Origin: Rikenellaceae bacterium
GTDB lineage: Bacteria; Bacteroidota; Bacteroidia; Bacteroidales; Rikenellaceae
Reading direction: 5' to 3'
Length of the DNA: 52,559 nucleotides
NCBI GenBank assembly: GCA_017464745.1
Contig: JAFTYJ010000081.1
Location: 1 to 52,559 of the forward strand
Under the pieces are notes generated by a model. That model did no database searches and had not been told where the DNA came from. It saw only the letters and a list, made by a program, of their open reading frames with translations. Shown piece by piece: positions 1-9,037 of the stretch. The translations under genes and the position numbers were made by a program. Every line of letters starts with the position of its first letter. Within the stretch, counting starts at the first letter, position 1.

Positions 1-752
1 CAGTGTACAAGGAATGTTGGCGGGGTCTGTGCGCTGACCTTGTTTTCACAACTGTACTCCTTTATCAACTCCTCCGAAGCACCCTTGCCAAGCAGTGCGT
101 CACGCGAGCCGCCGTGAGTAGGACGGGTAAGCGTTATGACGGGATAGACCAGAATCGAGAAGTCGGGACGATTGGCTGCCGAGTTGAAACGTGTCGATGC
201 GCTGGCAGCCAAGTGGCCACCTGCCGAGAAGCCTGCAACACCCACCTCTTCGGGATTGACATTCAACTCCGTAGCGTGCGAGCGAACGTACTCGATGGCT
301 TTGAGTGCGTCGTTGATGGGGATGTCGGGATGAGCGTTGGGCAGACGGTATTTGAGCACCGCGGCGGTGATTCCGCGAGCCACCATCCAGCGAGCCACCG
401 AATGACCCTCGTTGCTGAACGCCTCAAACTGATAGGCTCCTCCCGGACAAATCACCACAGCCTGACCCGTTGCCTTGGCGGGGTCGGCCTGATAGATGAA
501 TAGTTCGGCCTCCACAACATTGGTATACCCCCAGCCGTGATTCTTCTCGGGCTCGGTTATACCGTTGGAGTCGGGAGCTCCGTTTGGGTAGAGTTTTACC
601 ACCGCGTTAGGCTCGACCTCTTTGGGCGCAGCCGTGGCTACTTGTTCGTTTTTTGTCTTTTTGCGCTCCTTTTGGGGCTTGTTTTTGTTGGGTTGTGCCA
701 CGAGTGCAACTGCGCACAACACCATAACGAGAGTAGCGATTGACTTTCTCAT
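1..752 (-). CDS. Secreted alpha/beta hydrolase (esterase-like), 3' end outside window
   Basis: Read on the minus strand from the ATG at 750-752; 250 residues are visible and the C-terminus lies beyond the window edge. The N-terminus is a signal peptide (MRKSIATLVM, cleavage near residue 19 after VA) followed by a Lys-rich linker. The hydrolase fold is shown by the oxyanion-type segment CPGGAY (residues about 102-107) and the nucleophile elbow GFSAGGH (Ser at about 176); the Asp and His of the triad would be in the missing part. These features resemble the BD-FAE / acetyl-xylan-esterase-like lipase group common in Bacteroidetes, so a periplasmic carbohydrate esterase is likely. The substrate cannot be told from the sequence. 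It lies 24 nt downstream of ruvB on the same strand and may be cotranscribed. Confidence 0.85.
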   Translation of the reverse strand, partial: MRKSIATLVMVLCAVALVAQPNKNKPQKERKKTKNEQVATAAPKEVEPNAVVKLYPNGAPDSNGITEPEKNHGWGYTNVVEAELFIYQADPAKATGQAVVICPGGAYQFEAFSNEGHSVARWMVARGITAAVLKYRLPNAHPDIPINDALKAIEYVRSHATELNVNPEEVGVAGFSAGGHLAASASTRFNSAANRPDFSILVYPVITLTRPTHGGSRDALLGKGASEELIKEYSCENKVSAQTPPTFLVH

Positions 753-776
753 ACTATCTATACCTTTAATTATATG

Positions 777-1793
777 CTAAAACAGTGAATCCATATCTTC
801 GTAGGCCGCAATGCCCAGATGTTTGTAGGCCAACTCCGTCGCTTCGCGTCCTCGTGGAGTCCTTTTTAAGAATCCCTCCTTAATCAGGAACGGCTCGTAA
901 ACCTCCTCGATGGTGCCTGCATCTTCGCCCACGGCCGTAGCAATGGTGTTGATACCCACGGGGCCACCTTTGAATTTTTGGATAATTGCCAATAGGATTT
1001 TGTTGTCCATTTGGTCCAATCCGCGCGAGTCGATATTGAGTGCACCAAGTCCGAAACGTGTGATTTCGAGGTCGATACGTCCCGAGCCCTTGACCATTGC
1101 AAAATCCCTCACACGGCGCAATAGGGCGTTGGCGATACGGGGTGTTCCACGACTGCGCAAAGCCACTTCGGTAGCCGCCTGGTCGTCGATTTCGATTCCC
1201 AAGATTGAGGCCGAACGCTTCACAATGCCCGCCAGCACGGGGGTGTCGTAGTACTCCAAGTGGCAGGTGATGCCGAAACGGGCACGCAACGGCGAGGTCA
1301 GCAGACCACTTCGTGTGGTTGCGCCAATCAGTGTGAAGGGTGCGAGTTCAAGTTGAATACTTCGAGCCGAGGGGCCTTTGTCCAACACGATGTCGATTTT
1401 GTAGTCCTCCATAGCCGAATATAGATACTCCTCGACAATGGGACTCAGTCGGTGAATCTCGTCTATAAACAGCACATCACCCGCTTCGAGACTTGTGAGC
1501 AGTCCTGCCAAGTCGCCCGGTTTGTCCAACACGGGGCCCGAGGTTAGTTTGAGCGTTGCGCCCATCTCGTTGGCGATGATACCTGCAAGGGTGGTCTTGC
1601 CCAATCCGGGAGGGCCGTGCAACAGCACGTGGTCGAGCGAGTCGCCACGCATCAGAGCGGCACGGATGAAGATGCGCAGATTTTCGACAATCTTGTCCTG
1701 GCCGTGGAAGTTCTCCAACTCCTGCGGTCGTATGCGGTTTTCGAATTCGAGGTCGCTTTCAACGCCTCTCATATTGCGGTCTTGTCCAATCAT
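777..1793 (-). CDS. ruvB: Holliday junction branch migration ATPase RuvB
   Basis: RuvB is the hexameric AAA+ motor that, with RuvA, drives branch migration of Holliday junctions during recombinational repair. The 338-residue product has Walker A GPPGLGKT (about 60-67), Walker B FIDEIH (about 110-114), sensor 1 GATTRSG and a C-terminal winged helix, all at the usual family length. I take the ATG at 1791-1793 ([10 protein letters not shown]). An upstream in-frame ATG at 1853 would add 20 residues unlike any RuvB and would overlap the divergent purM promoter. A minus-strand -7 box TATTTTTG lies 8 nt upstream of the start. The alpha/beta hydrolase follows 24 nt downstream. Confidence 0.97.
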   Translation of the reverse strand: MIGQDRNMRGVESDLEFENRIRPQELENFHGQDKIVENLRIFIRAALMRGDSLDHVLLHGPPGLGKTTLAGIIANEMGATLKLTSGPVLDKPGDLAGLLTSLEAGDVLFIDEIHRLSPIVEEYLYSAMEDYKIDIVLDKGPSARSIQLELAPFTLIGATTRSGLLTSPLRARFGITCHLEYYDTPVLAGIVKRSASILGIEIDDQAATEVALRSRGTPRIANALLRRVRDFAMVKGSGRIDLEITRFGLGALNIDSRGLDQMDNKILLAIIQKFKGGPVGINTIATAVGEDAGTIEEVYEPFLIKEGFLKRTPRGREATELAYKHLGIAAYEDMDSLF

Positions 1794-1800
1794 AGTAACG

Positions 1801-1808
1801 CAAAAATA
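1801..1808 (-). promoter_or_regulatory. -7 box for ruvB
   Basis: TATTTTTG read on the minus strand fits the Bacteroidetes -7 consensus TAnnTTTG just upstream of the ruvB ATG. No convincing -33 element is seen. Confidence 0.5.
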
Positions 1809-1836
1809 CAAAAAAACTCTTGGTTTGCCATATAGG

Positions 1837-1867
1837 TTGGTAAAATTCTGCAATTTGATTATCTTTG
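1837..1867 (+). promoter_or_regulatory. Promoter of purM operon
   Basis: TTG at 1837-1839 and TATCTTTG at 1860-1867 are separated by 20 nt, matching the Bacteroidetes primary-sigma promoter. The purM ATG lies 23 nt downstream. Confidence 0.75.
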
Positions 1868-1890
1868 CGGATAGTTAAAACTCCAAAACT

Positions 1891-3063
1891 ATGAATTCAG
1901 ACCGTTATAACCTGCGTGGAGTGTCGTCCAAAAAGGAGGATGTTCACGCCGCAATCAAAAAAATAGACAAGGGACTTTATCCCAAAGCATTCTGTAAAAT
2001 TATCCCCGACCACCTGACGGGTGACCCCGAGCAGTGCCTGATTATGCACGCCGACGGTGCGGGTACCAAATCGTCGCTGGCCTATGCCTATTGGCGCGAA
2101 ACGGGCGATATGAGCGTCTGGAAGGGCATTGCACAAGACGCTGTGGTGATGAATACCGACGACTTGATGTGTGTGGGTGCTACCGACAATATCCTGCTGT
2201 CGAGCACCATCGGTCGCAACAAACGACTCATCCCCGGCGAGGTTATCTCGGCTATCATCAACGGCACCGAGGAGTTCTTGCAAAATATGCGTGACCTGGG
2301 TGTGGGTATCTATTCGACGGGCGGCGAAACAGCCGATGTTGGTGACTTGGTGCGCACCGTGATTGTCGACAGCACCGTAACCACACGTATGGCTCGCAAA
2401 GATGTCGTTACGACCGACCGCATCCAAGCAGGTGACGTGATTGTCGGCTTTGCATCGTATGGCCAGGCAACCTACGAGAGCGAGTACAATGGCGGTATGG
2501 GTAGCAACGGCCTTACCTCGGCCCGCCACGATATGTTTGCACACGAGTTGGCAACCAAATATCCCGAAACTTTCGACGCAGGAGTTCCCGACGATTTGGT
2601 TTATACAGGCCGCTATGGTCTGACCGACCGCGTTGAGGGTTCGCCCCTCGATATGGGTAAACTCGTGCTGTCGCCAACCCGTACCTACCTGCCTGTTGTG
2701 AACGACATTCTGAAAGATTATCGTAGCGCAATTCACGGTATGATTCATTGCAGTGGTGGCGGCCAAACCAAGATTATGCACTTTATCGACCAATTTAAGA
2801 TTGTCAAGGATAACCTGTTCGAGACTCCCATTCTGTATCGCCTGATTCAGGAGCAGAGCGGCACTCCGTGGAGCGAGATGTATCGCGTATTCAATATGGG
2901 TCACCGCTTGGAGGTGTACTGCCCCGAGAACATCGCCGCCGACCTTATCTCTATCGGTCGCAAATATGGTATCGACGCCCAAATTGTCGGCCGCGTAGAG
3001 CCGAGCGAGAAACCCCAGGTCGAAATCACCGCCAACGGAGGAACCTACATTTATAACGACTAA
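1891..3063 (+). CDS. purM: Phosphoribosylformylglycinamidine cyclo-ligase (AIR synthase)
   Basis: PurM converts formylglycinamidine ribonucleotide to aminoimidazole ribonucleotide with ATP in de novo purine synthesis. The 390-residue protein has the AIR-synthase-type N-terminal segment with HADGAGTKSS (about 53-62), the Asp-rich DAVVMNTDDLMCVGA segment, STGGETADV and a C-terminal GGGQTK loop. It resembles the longer Bacteroidetes PurM form rather than the roughly 345-residue E. coli enzyme. The ATG at 1891 follows a clear promoter. An OPT peptide transporter begins 12 nt after its stop, so the two are probably cotranscribed, although no metabolic link is obvious. Confidence 0.93.
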   Translation: MNSDRYNLRGVSSKKEDVHAAIKKIDKGLYPKAFCKIIPDHLTGDPEQCLIMHADGAGTKSSLAYAYWRETGDMSVWKGIAQDAVVMNTDDLMCVGATDNILLSSTIGRNKRLIPGEVISAIINGTEEFLQNMRDLGVGIYSTGGETADVGDLVRTVIVDSTVTTRMARKDVVTTDRIQAGDVIVGFASYGQATYESEYNGGMGSNGLTSARHDMFAHELATKYPETFDAGVPDDLVYTGRYGLTDRVEGSPLDMGKLVLSPTRTYLPVVNDILKDYRSAIHGMIHCSGGGQTKIMHFIDQFKIVKDNLFETPILYRLIQEQSGTPWSEMYRVFNMGHRLEVYCPENIAADLISIGRKYGIDAQIVGRVEPSEKPQVEITANGGTYIYND

Positions 3064-3075
3064 TAAAAACCCGCT

Positions 3076-5019
3076 ATGGAAACCAATAACAACAAAAGTT
3101 CACTGCCCGAAAACGCCTATCGCGAACTCGCTCCCGGTGAGGAGTATAAACCTCTGCTCGACTCCAAGTCGCAACCCAAAGAGGTTACCCCCTACTCGGT
3201 AACTATGGGTATCGTTATGGCAATCATCTTCTCGGCTGCCGCAGCCTACCTCGGATTGAAGGTTGGTCAGGTGTTCGAGGCCGCAATCCCCATCGCAATC
3301 CTTGCCGTGGGTATCGGTACTATGACGGGCAAAAAGAATATGCTCGGACAGACTGTCATCATTCAAAGTATCGGTGCTTCGTCGGGTGTGATTGTGGCTG
3401 GTGCCATCTTCACCCTGCCCGCACTCTATATTTTGGGCTTGGAGGCGCATTTCTATCAGGTGTTCCTCAGTTCGCTGTTCGGCGGAATGCTCGGAATCCT
3501 GCTCATCATCCCCTTCCGCAAATACTTCGTCAAGGATATGCACGGCAAATACCCCTTCCCCGAGGGTACGGCAACCACCGAGGTGCTGGTTTCGGGCGAA
3601 AAGGGTGGCTCGCAAGCCAAGTTGCTGGCTGTTAGTGGATTGGTCGGAGGTCTGTATGACTTTGTTATCGGAACTTTCGGTCTGTGGGCCGAAACCGTTA
3701 CTACCCGTATCGCAGGCTGGGGTGTGGCTCTGGCCGACAAGTTCAAAGCCGTGGCAAGTATCAATACAGGTGCCGCAGTGTTGGGTCTGGGCTATATCGT
3801 GGGACTCAAATACTCGGCTCTGATTTGCGCAGGTTCGCTGTTGGTGTGGTTTGTGATTGTGCCGCTCATCGGCTCGATTGAGGGCTCGGCCGCTGCCGCT
3901 ATGAGCGCCGAGGATATCTTCTTTGCTTATGGCCGTCCGCTGGGTATCGGCGGTATCGCAATGGCAGGTGTCATCGGTATCATCCGCTCGGCCGGCGTTA
4001 TCAAAAATGCTCTGGGCGTGGCCGTTAAGGAGTTGGGTGGCAAAGGCGGCTCGACCGAGAAGGTTGAACGTACCCAACGCGACATCACAATGCGCACCGT
4101 GTTGGCTATCCTGATTGGTGTGCTGGTTGCTCTGATTGTGTTCTTCCAATTCGGCGTGTTGCACAATTGGTGGTTCTCGATTATCGCCCTGCTGATTGTG
4201 TTTGTTATCGCATTCCTGTTTACCACCGTGGCTGCCAACGCAATCGCTATCGTAGGCTCGAACCCTGTGTCGGGTATGACCCTGATGACGCTGATTCTGA
4301 GTTCGATTGTGCTGCTGAGCGCAGGTCTGCAAGGCCGCGAGGGTATGACTGCAGCAATGATTATCGGAGGTGTGGTTTGTACCGCGCTGTCGATGGCAGG
4401 TGGCTTTATCACCGACCTCAAAATCGGATATTGGATTGGTACCACCCCCGCCAAACAAGAGGGCTGGAAGTTCCTCGGAACCATCATCTCGGCTGCAACC
4501 GTGGCAGGTGTGATTATCATCCTCAATAAGACCTATGGTTTTGTGGGCGAGGGTGCGCTGGTTGCTCCCCAAGCCAATGCAATGGCCGCTGTGATTGAGC
4601 CTCTGATGTCGGGTGGCGAAACCCCGTGGGTACTCTATATCGCAGGTGCTGTGTTGGCTCTGATTCTGACTATGATTGGTATCCCTGCATTGGCATTCTC
4701 GCTGGGTATGTTCATTCCGCTGAGCCTTAACCTTCCGCTGTTGGTTGGTGGTCTGATTTCGTGGTTTGTGTCGGGTCGCTCCAAGGACGAGGCACTCAAC
4801 AAAGCACGCAAGGACCGCGGAACTCTGATTGCTTCGGGTTTCATCGCAGGTGGCGCACTTATGGGCGTTGTCAGCGCAGTTCTGAAATTTGCAGGCGTTG
4901 ATTGGTACTTGGGCGAGTGGGCCGCTTCGAATGGTGCACAATGGGCTGCAATCGGTGCCTATGTTCTGCTGATTGGCTACTTTGCGTGGGATTCGCTGCG
5001 TGCCAAAAGGGAGGAGTAA
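3076..5019 (+). CDS. OPT family oligopeptide transporter
   Basis: This 647-residue, very hydrophobic protein has about 15 predicted membrane segments and a short polar N-terminus. Signature stretches are YSVTMGIVMAIIFSAAAAY, GKYPFPEGTATTEVL and the repeated loop EGTATTEV / GSNPVSGMT typical of bacterial OPT carriers. OPT proteins import oligopeptides (or in some clades metal chelates) by proton symport. Here the direct downstream neighbour is tripeptidase PepT, and the convergent neighbour ends with an S46 dipeptidyl-peptidase, so a peptide substrate is the better guess. It sits between purM (12 nt upstream) and pepT (22 nt downstream) on one likely transcript. Confidence 0.92.
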   Translation: METNNNKSSLPENAYRELAPGEEYKPLLDSKSQPKEVTPYSVTMGIVMAIIFSAAAAYLGLKVGQVFEAAIPIAILAVGIGTMTGKKNMLGQTVIIQSIGASSGVIVAGAIFTLPALYILGLEAHFYQVFLSSLFGGMLGILLIIPFRKYFVKDMHGKYPFPEGTATTEVLVSGEKGGSQAKLLAVSGLVGGLYDFVIGTFGLWAETVTTRIAGWGVALADKFKAVASINTGAAVLGLGYIVGLKYSALICAGSLLVWFVIVPLIGSIEGSAAAAMSAEDIFFAYGRPLGIGGIAMAGVIGIIRSAGVIKNALGVAVKELGGKGGSTEKVERTQRDITMRTVLAILIGVLVALIVFFQFGVLHNWWFSIIALLIVFVIAFLFTTVAANAIAIVGSNPVSGMTLMTLILSSIVLLSAGLQGREGMTAAMIIGGVVCTALSMAGGFITDLKIGYWIGTTPAKQEGWKFLGTIISAATVAGVIIILNKTYGFVGEGALVAPQANAMAAVIEPLMSGGETPWVLYIAGAVLALILTMIGIPALAFSLGMFIPLSLNLPLLVGGLISWFVSGRSKDEALNKARKDRGTLIASGFIAGGALMGVVSAVLKFAGVDWYLGEWAASNGAQWAAIGAYVLLIGYFAWDSLRAKREE

Positions 5020-5041
5020 AACTTTAAACAACACAAATATA

Positions 5042-6259
5042 ATGGAACTCAAAGAGAGATTTTTAAGATACGTTGCCTACGACACGCAGTCGGACGAGAC
5101 GAGCGAGAGTTTCCCCTCGACCGACAAACAACTCGTTCTGCTCCGTGCTCTGGCCGACGAACTTGCCGAGATTGGCCTCAGTGAGGTCGAGATTGACCAT
5201 AATGGTTATGTGTTTGCAACCCTGCCCGCAACCCCCGGCAAAGAGAGTGCACCGACTATCGGTTTTATCGCCCACGTCGATACATCACCCGATATGAATG
5301 GTGCCGATGTTCACCCCCAAGTGTTGGAGAACTACCACGGTGGCGATATCCGTCTGAATGACTCGCTTACAATGAGCGTTGCCGACTTCCCCGAGTTGGA
5401 GTTCTTCAAGGGTCACACCCTTATCCATACCGACGGAACTTCGCTGTTGGGTGCCGACGATAAGGCTGGTGTTGCCGAGATTGTGACCGCTATGGAGTGG
5501 CTGGTGTCTCACCCCGAGGTGGCTCACGGCCGTATCCGTGTGGGATTCACCCCCGACGAGGAGGTGGGTCGTGGCGTGGATTTCTTCGATGTTGAGCGCT
5601 TTGATGCCAAATATGCCTATACTATCGACGGCGGTATGGAAGGCGAGTTGGAGTACGAGAACTTCAATGCTGCAAGTGCCAAATTTGCTATCCAAGGCAA
5701 GAATATCCACCCCGGATATGCCAAAGATAAGATGATTAACGCACTGCTCGTGGCGTGTGAGATTGCCCAAATGCTGCCCCCCGCCGAACGCCCCGAACAT
5801 ACCGAGGGTTACGAGGGATTCTACCACTTGGTGGGACTGAGTGGCGGAGTTGAGGCTGCTTCGGCCGACTATATCGTGCGCGATCACGACCGCACCAAAT
5901 TCGAGGCTCGTAAGGAGTTCCTGACTCGTGTAGCCGACTACCTCAATACCAAATATGGCGAGGGTACCGTGACTCTCACTCTGCGCGACCAATATTATAA
6001 TATGCGCGAGATGGTGGAGCCGCATCCCGAGGTTATCGATAAGGCTTTTGAGGCTATGACCCAAGCGGGAGTAACTCCTAGTGTTCGCCCGATTCGTGGT
6101 GGTACCGATGGTTCGCGCCTGTCGTATATGGGCCTGCCTTGCCCTAACTTGTTTACGGGTGGTATGAATTTCCACGGCAAGTATGAGTATTGCTCGCTCG
6201 ACACTATGCGCCGCGCAATGCAAACAATTATCAACCTTGCAACCCTCTGGGCCGAGTAG
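5042..6259 (+). CDS. pepT: Peptidase T (tripeptide aminopeptidase)
   Basis: PepT is a cytosolic M20B di-zinc aminopeptidase that removes the N-terminal residue of tripeptides. I start at ATG 5042 (MELKERFLRY), giving 405 residues, the normal length; the upstream in-frame extension overlaps the OPT gene. Metal and catalytic residues are visible: HVDTSPD (His78, Asp80), LLGADDKAG (bridging Asp140), PDEEVGRG (Glu pair about 173-174), DGGMEGE, and the C-terminal NFHGKYEY. The dimerisation-domain motif IHPGYAKDKMINA is intact. Following the OPT carrier by 22 nt, it probably hydrolyses the peptides that carrier brings in. Confidence 0.96.
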   Translation: MELKERFLRYVAYDTQSDETSESFPSTDKQLVLLRALADELAEIGLSEVEIDHNGYVFATLPATPGKESAPTIGFIAHVDTSPDMNGADVHPQVLENYHGGDIRLNDSLTMSVADFPELEFFKGHTLIHTDGTSLLGADDKAGVAEIVTAMEWLVSHPEVAHGRIRVGFTPDEEVGRGVDFFDVERFDAKYAYTIDGGMEGELEYENFNAASAKFAIQGKNIHPGYAKDKMINALLVACEIAQMLPPAERPEHTEGYEGFYHLVGLSGGVEAASADYIVRDHDRTKFEARKEFLTRVADYLNTKYGEGTVTLTLRDQYYNMREMVEPHPEVIDKAFEAMTQAGVTPSVRPIRGGTDGSRLSYMGLPCPNLFTGGMNFHGKYEYCSLDTMRRAMQTIINLATLWAE

Positions 6260-6261
6260 AT

Positions 6262-6317
6262 AATTCACGATTCACAATTCACAATTCACAATTCACAATT
6301 CACGATTCGCGATTTAC
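6262..6317. repeat. Heptamer tandem repeat array (AATTCAC type), 8 units
   Basis: Eight head-to-tail 7-nt units begin 3 nt after the pepT stop: AATTCAC, GATTCAC, four AATTCAC, GATTCGC, GATTTAC. The last two are degenerate and a further decayed unit may follow. The same heptamer recurs at 10805-10829 and, inverted, at 11230-11261. No gene is attached to this copy. Confidence 0.9.
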
Positions 6318-6352
6318 GATTGGAATTGGGATTATAAAAAGGCAAATATTTA

Positions 6353-6390
6353 AAAACCCTACACGGTGAGCCGTGTAGGGTTTTGTTTTG
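6353..6390. terminator. Bidirectional terminator between pepT and S46 peptidase
   Basis: A perfect 14-bp stem (6353-6366 with 6371-6384) and a TGAG loop, with AAAA on one side and TTTT plus GTTTTG on the other. It can end transcription of both convergent genes. Confidence 0.9.
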
Positions 6391-6403
6391 GAGGTGCGAG
6401 AGG

Positions 6404-8443
6404 CTATTTGAGAACCATCTCGTCGAGCAGATAACCTGCTCCACCAATCTTGTCGATGAAGAACAGCACGTAACGAATGTCCACCGAGATGTTGCGACAA
6501 ACCTCGGGGTCGTACTGAATGTCGCTCATAGTGCTGAGCCAGGTGCGGTCGAAATTCAGACCCAACAACTCACCTTTGGCATTCAGAATGGGACTTCCCG
6601 AGTTGCCACCTGTGGTGTGGTTGGCAGCGAGGAATGCTACGGGAACAGTGGTGCGACCATACATAGACTGTGCCCAACGACCATAATCCTTGGCGGCATA
6701 GGCGTCGCGCAGGGCTTGGGGCACGTTGTAGTCATAGATTTCGGGATTGTCCTTCTCGATGATTCCGTCGAGTGTGGTATAGGGACGGTGGTAAACTCCA
6801 TCGGCATAGTGATAACCCGCCACCTTGCCATAAGCCACACGCAAAGTGAGGTTGGCGTCGGGATAGAACGCACGCTCGGTGTCCCACTCACGCAGGGCTT
6901 TCAGATAGGGCTTGTACCAACGTGCAATGTCGGGCAGACGGCTGATGATGCTGCCTTTTGAGCGATAGTAATCGGTGTTGAATGTTTGCATAAACTTCAC
7001 GGCAACGTCGGCGTTGAAACTCTCCTTGTCGGCCAACAGGCTCTCAACTTTCGAGGGGTCAAGCAGTGCGGTGTTGTCGTAGAGTGCATCCACCCAACGC
7101 TCCACACCTGCGGTGCGAACTTCGGTAGCCCACTCGGCGGGTGCATCTGCAATGTTTTTGAGATACTCGGCAATCATCAACTTGGCTGTCGTGCGGTCAA
7201 TAGCCTGCACATAATCTTTGAAGAAAGCGGCGATATACTCCTTGTCGGCGGCCTTTAACTCTTTGCCCGCGCGACCACTGCACCAACGCGCAAAGTTCAC
7301 AACCTCGATTGCAAAGATACTCTCGGCCGTAAACTCGCGACGGAAGAAATCGTCCTCGTGGCGGGCATAAGCGGTACGCATACTGTCCAACAAGTGGGCG
7401 TACTCGGGTTTGTCGTTGGCCCAACGTTGGAACTCGGCTTCGTAAGCCTGCTTGGTGGCAATGGTGCCCAGGCGACCCAGACCAAGACTCTCGCCTTGCC
7501 ATTTTTTCCAGGCATTGGCGATGCGAGCCTGTTTGGCGGCGTATTGGATGCGTACTTTGGGGTCGGCCTCCGAAGCCTCTTTGATTACATTGAGACGCAT
7601 TGTGCGCAGGGCAATCTTGGTGGGGTTTGCGCGGTTGAGGGTGTAGGCCACAGCGTCCGAAATCAGATACTCTTGGGTGGTGCCGGGGAAACCATACACA
7701 AACGTGAAATCGCCCTCGTCGGCACCTTTGGTCGAGATTTTGAAATAACGCTTGGGTTTCAACGGTACGTTGTCTTTGGAGTAGTCGGCAGGCTCGCCGT
7801 TGGCGTCGGCATATACACGGAATACCGAGAAATCACCCGTGTGACGGGGCCACATCCAGTTGTCGGTGTCGCCGCCGAATTTACCCACAGCCGAGGGGGG
7901 AGCACCCACCAGTCGAACATCACGATAGACTTTCGAGATGTACATCATATATTGGTTGCCGTAGTAGAGCGGCTCTACACGAACACTATATTTACCGCCC
8001 TGGCTGGCTTGTTTGGCGATGTCGGCAGGTTTTTCGCCCGCCTCTACACGCGCCGTAACATCCTCCATACGCTCCAAGAAGGTGACGGTCAGTCCGGGGT
8101 TGGGCAACTCCTCGTCGCGGTTCATAGCCCAGAAACCGTTGGTCAGGTAGTCGTGCTCGACACTGCTGTGTTGTTGAATGGCGCCATAGCCGCAGTGGTG
8201 GTTGGTGAGCAGCAGACCATCGGGTGACACCATTTCGCCCGTACAACCCGTGCCAAACAGCACGATTGCATCTTTGAGCGAAGTTCCGTCCTCGTTGTAG
8301 ATGTCGTCGGCCGAAAGTTTAAAACCTTTGGCTTTCATATCTTTGATTCGTTGGCCGATTTGGCTCGGAAGCCACATACCCTCATCGGCGGCCAAGCCGA
8401 CGGTGGAGGCTGCAAACAGCAGCGTGATTAGCAGTCGTTTCAT
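6404..8443 (-). CDS. S46 family dipeptidyl-peptidase, DPP11-like (Asp/Glu-specific)
   Basis: S46 enzymes are periplasmic chymotrypsin-fold exopeptidases of asaccharolytic Bacteroidetes that release dipeptides from peptide N-termini. The 679-residue protein starts with a signal peptide (MKRLLITLLF, cleavage near residue 19). The catalytic His is in TNHHCGYGAI (about His83) and the Ser in GGNSGSP (about Ser615). At about residue 633 the sequence reads NFDRTW. In the family an Arg at this spot marks DPP11 (acidic P1 residue), while Gly marks DPP7, so the acidic specificity is inferred. It is the last gene of the lpxB-FAH-maf group, with its ATG directly abutting the maf stop codon. The protein is slightly shorter than the usual 700-720 residues. 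Confidence 0.93.
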   Translation of the reverse strand: MKRLLITLLFAASTVGLAADEGMWLPSQIGQRIKDMKAKGFKLSADDIYNEDGTSLKDAIVLFGTGCTGEMVSPDGLLLTNHHCGYGAIQQHSSVEHDYLTNGFWAMNRDEELPNPGLTVTFLERMEDVTARVEAGEKPADIAKQASQGGKYSVRVEPLYYGNQYMMYISKVYRDVRLVGAPPSAVGKFGGDTDNWMWPRHTGDFSVFRVYADANGEPADYSKDNVPLKPKRYFKISTKGADEGDFTFVYGFPGTTQEYLISDAVAYTLNRANPTKIALRTMRLNVIKEASEADPKVRIQYAAKQARIANAWKKWQGESLGLGRLGTIATKQAYEAEFQRWANDKPEYAHLLDSMRTAYARHEDDFFRREFTAESIFAIEVVNFARWCSGRAGKELKAADKEYIAAFFKDYVQAIDRTTAKLMIAEYLKNIADAPAEWATEVRTAGVERWVDALYDNTALLDPSKVESLLADKESFNADVAVKFMQTFNTDYYRSKGSIISRLPDIARWYKPYLKALREWDTERAFYPDANLTLRVAYGKVAGYHYADGVYHRPYTTLDGIIEKDNPEIYDYNVPQALRDAYAAKDYGRWAQSMYGRTTVPVAFLAANHTTGGNSGSPILNAKGELLGLNFDRTWLSTMSDIQYDPEVCRNISVDIRYVLFFIDKIGGAGYLLDEMVLK

Positions 8444-9034
8444 CTATGCAAATTGTTTTAGTTGTCTGTAAAGTGCCGCCACGGGAAGCCCCATAACGTT
8501 GTAGAATGAGCCGCTTATGGACTCGATAGCGGTGCAACCTATCCACTCCTGAATTCCGTAGGCACCTGCCTTGTCGTAGGGGCGGTAGGTGTCGATGTAG
8601 TATTCGATTTCATCGGGCTCCAACTCGCGGAAACGCACCTCCGAAGACGACGAGAACGACACACTGCGCTTGGTCGAACGTATCGTAACACCCGTAACCA
8701 CCCTGTGAGTATGACCTGCCAGCGAGCGAATCATCTCAATGGCGGCCTCGCGGTCGGTGGGTTTGCCCAAGATGCGGCCGTCGTTGATTACAACCGTGTC
8801 GGCCGTAATGAGGATGTCGCCTTCGGCCAAGGGCCACGGATAACCGTCGGCTTTGAGTCGTGACAGATATTCGGCCACCTCTTCGGCGGGCAACTCCTCG
8901 GGGAAAACCTCCTCCACCTCATAACTGTCGGCCACCTCGAACGGCAGGTCGCAATCTCCCAGCAACTCGCGTCGTCGGGGTGAGCGGCTTGCCAGGATTA
9001 GTCGTTTGTGTTTGAGTACTTCGTGTAGCAACAT
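8444..9034 (-). CDS. maf: Maf family nucleotide pyrophosphatase
   Basis: Maf proteins hydrolyse non-canonical or modified nucleoside triphosphates (dTTP/UTP type or m7GTP type) to monophosphates. The 196-residue product shows the family signature LASRSPRRRELL at residues 15-26, ADTVVINDGRILGKP with the catalytic Asp, and GAYGIQEW near the C-terminus. A YhdE-like dTTP/UTP specificity is the more likely from the GAYGIQ motif, but this is inference. It begins 3 nt after the FAH-family gene and its stop codon abuts the S46 peptidase ATG, so translation is probably coupled along this operon. Confidence 0.93.
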   Translation of the reverse strand: MLLHEVLKHKRLILASRSPRRRELLGDCDLPFEVADSYEVEEVFPEELPAEEVAEYLSRLKADGYPWPLAEGDILITADTVVINDGRILGKPTDREAAIEMIRSLAGHTHRVVTGVTIRSTKRSVSFSSSSEVRFRELEPDEIEYYIDTYRPYDKAGAYGIQEWIGCTAIESISGSFYNVMGLPVAALYRQLKQFA

Positions 9035-9037
9035 ATT

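Noticed and set aside
3-503. Plus-strand 166-codon frame at the window start
   Set aside because: It is antisense to the alpha/beta hydrolase, which has a signal peptide and the GFSAGGH nucleophile motif on the minus strand.
6262-6317. Heptamer arrays considered as CRISPR or as an origin of replication
   Set aside because: The units are 7 nt without spacers; they do not match DnaA boxes (TTATCCACA type) and recur at unrelated loci.
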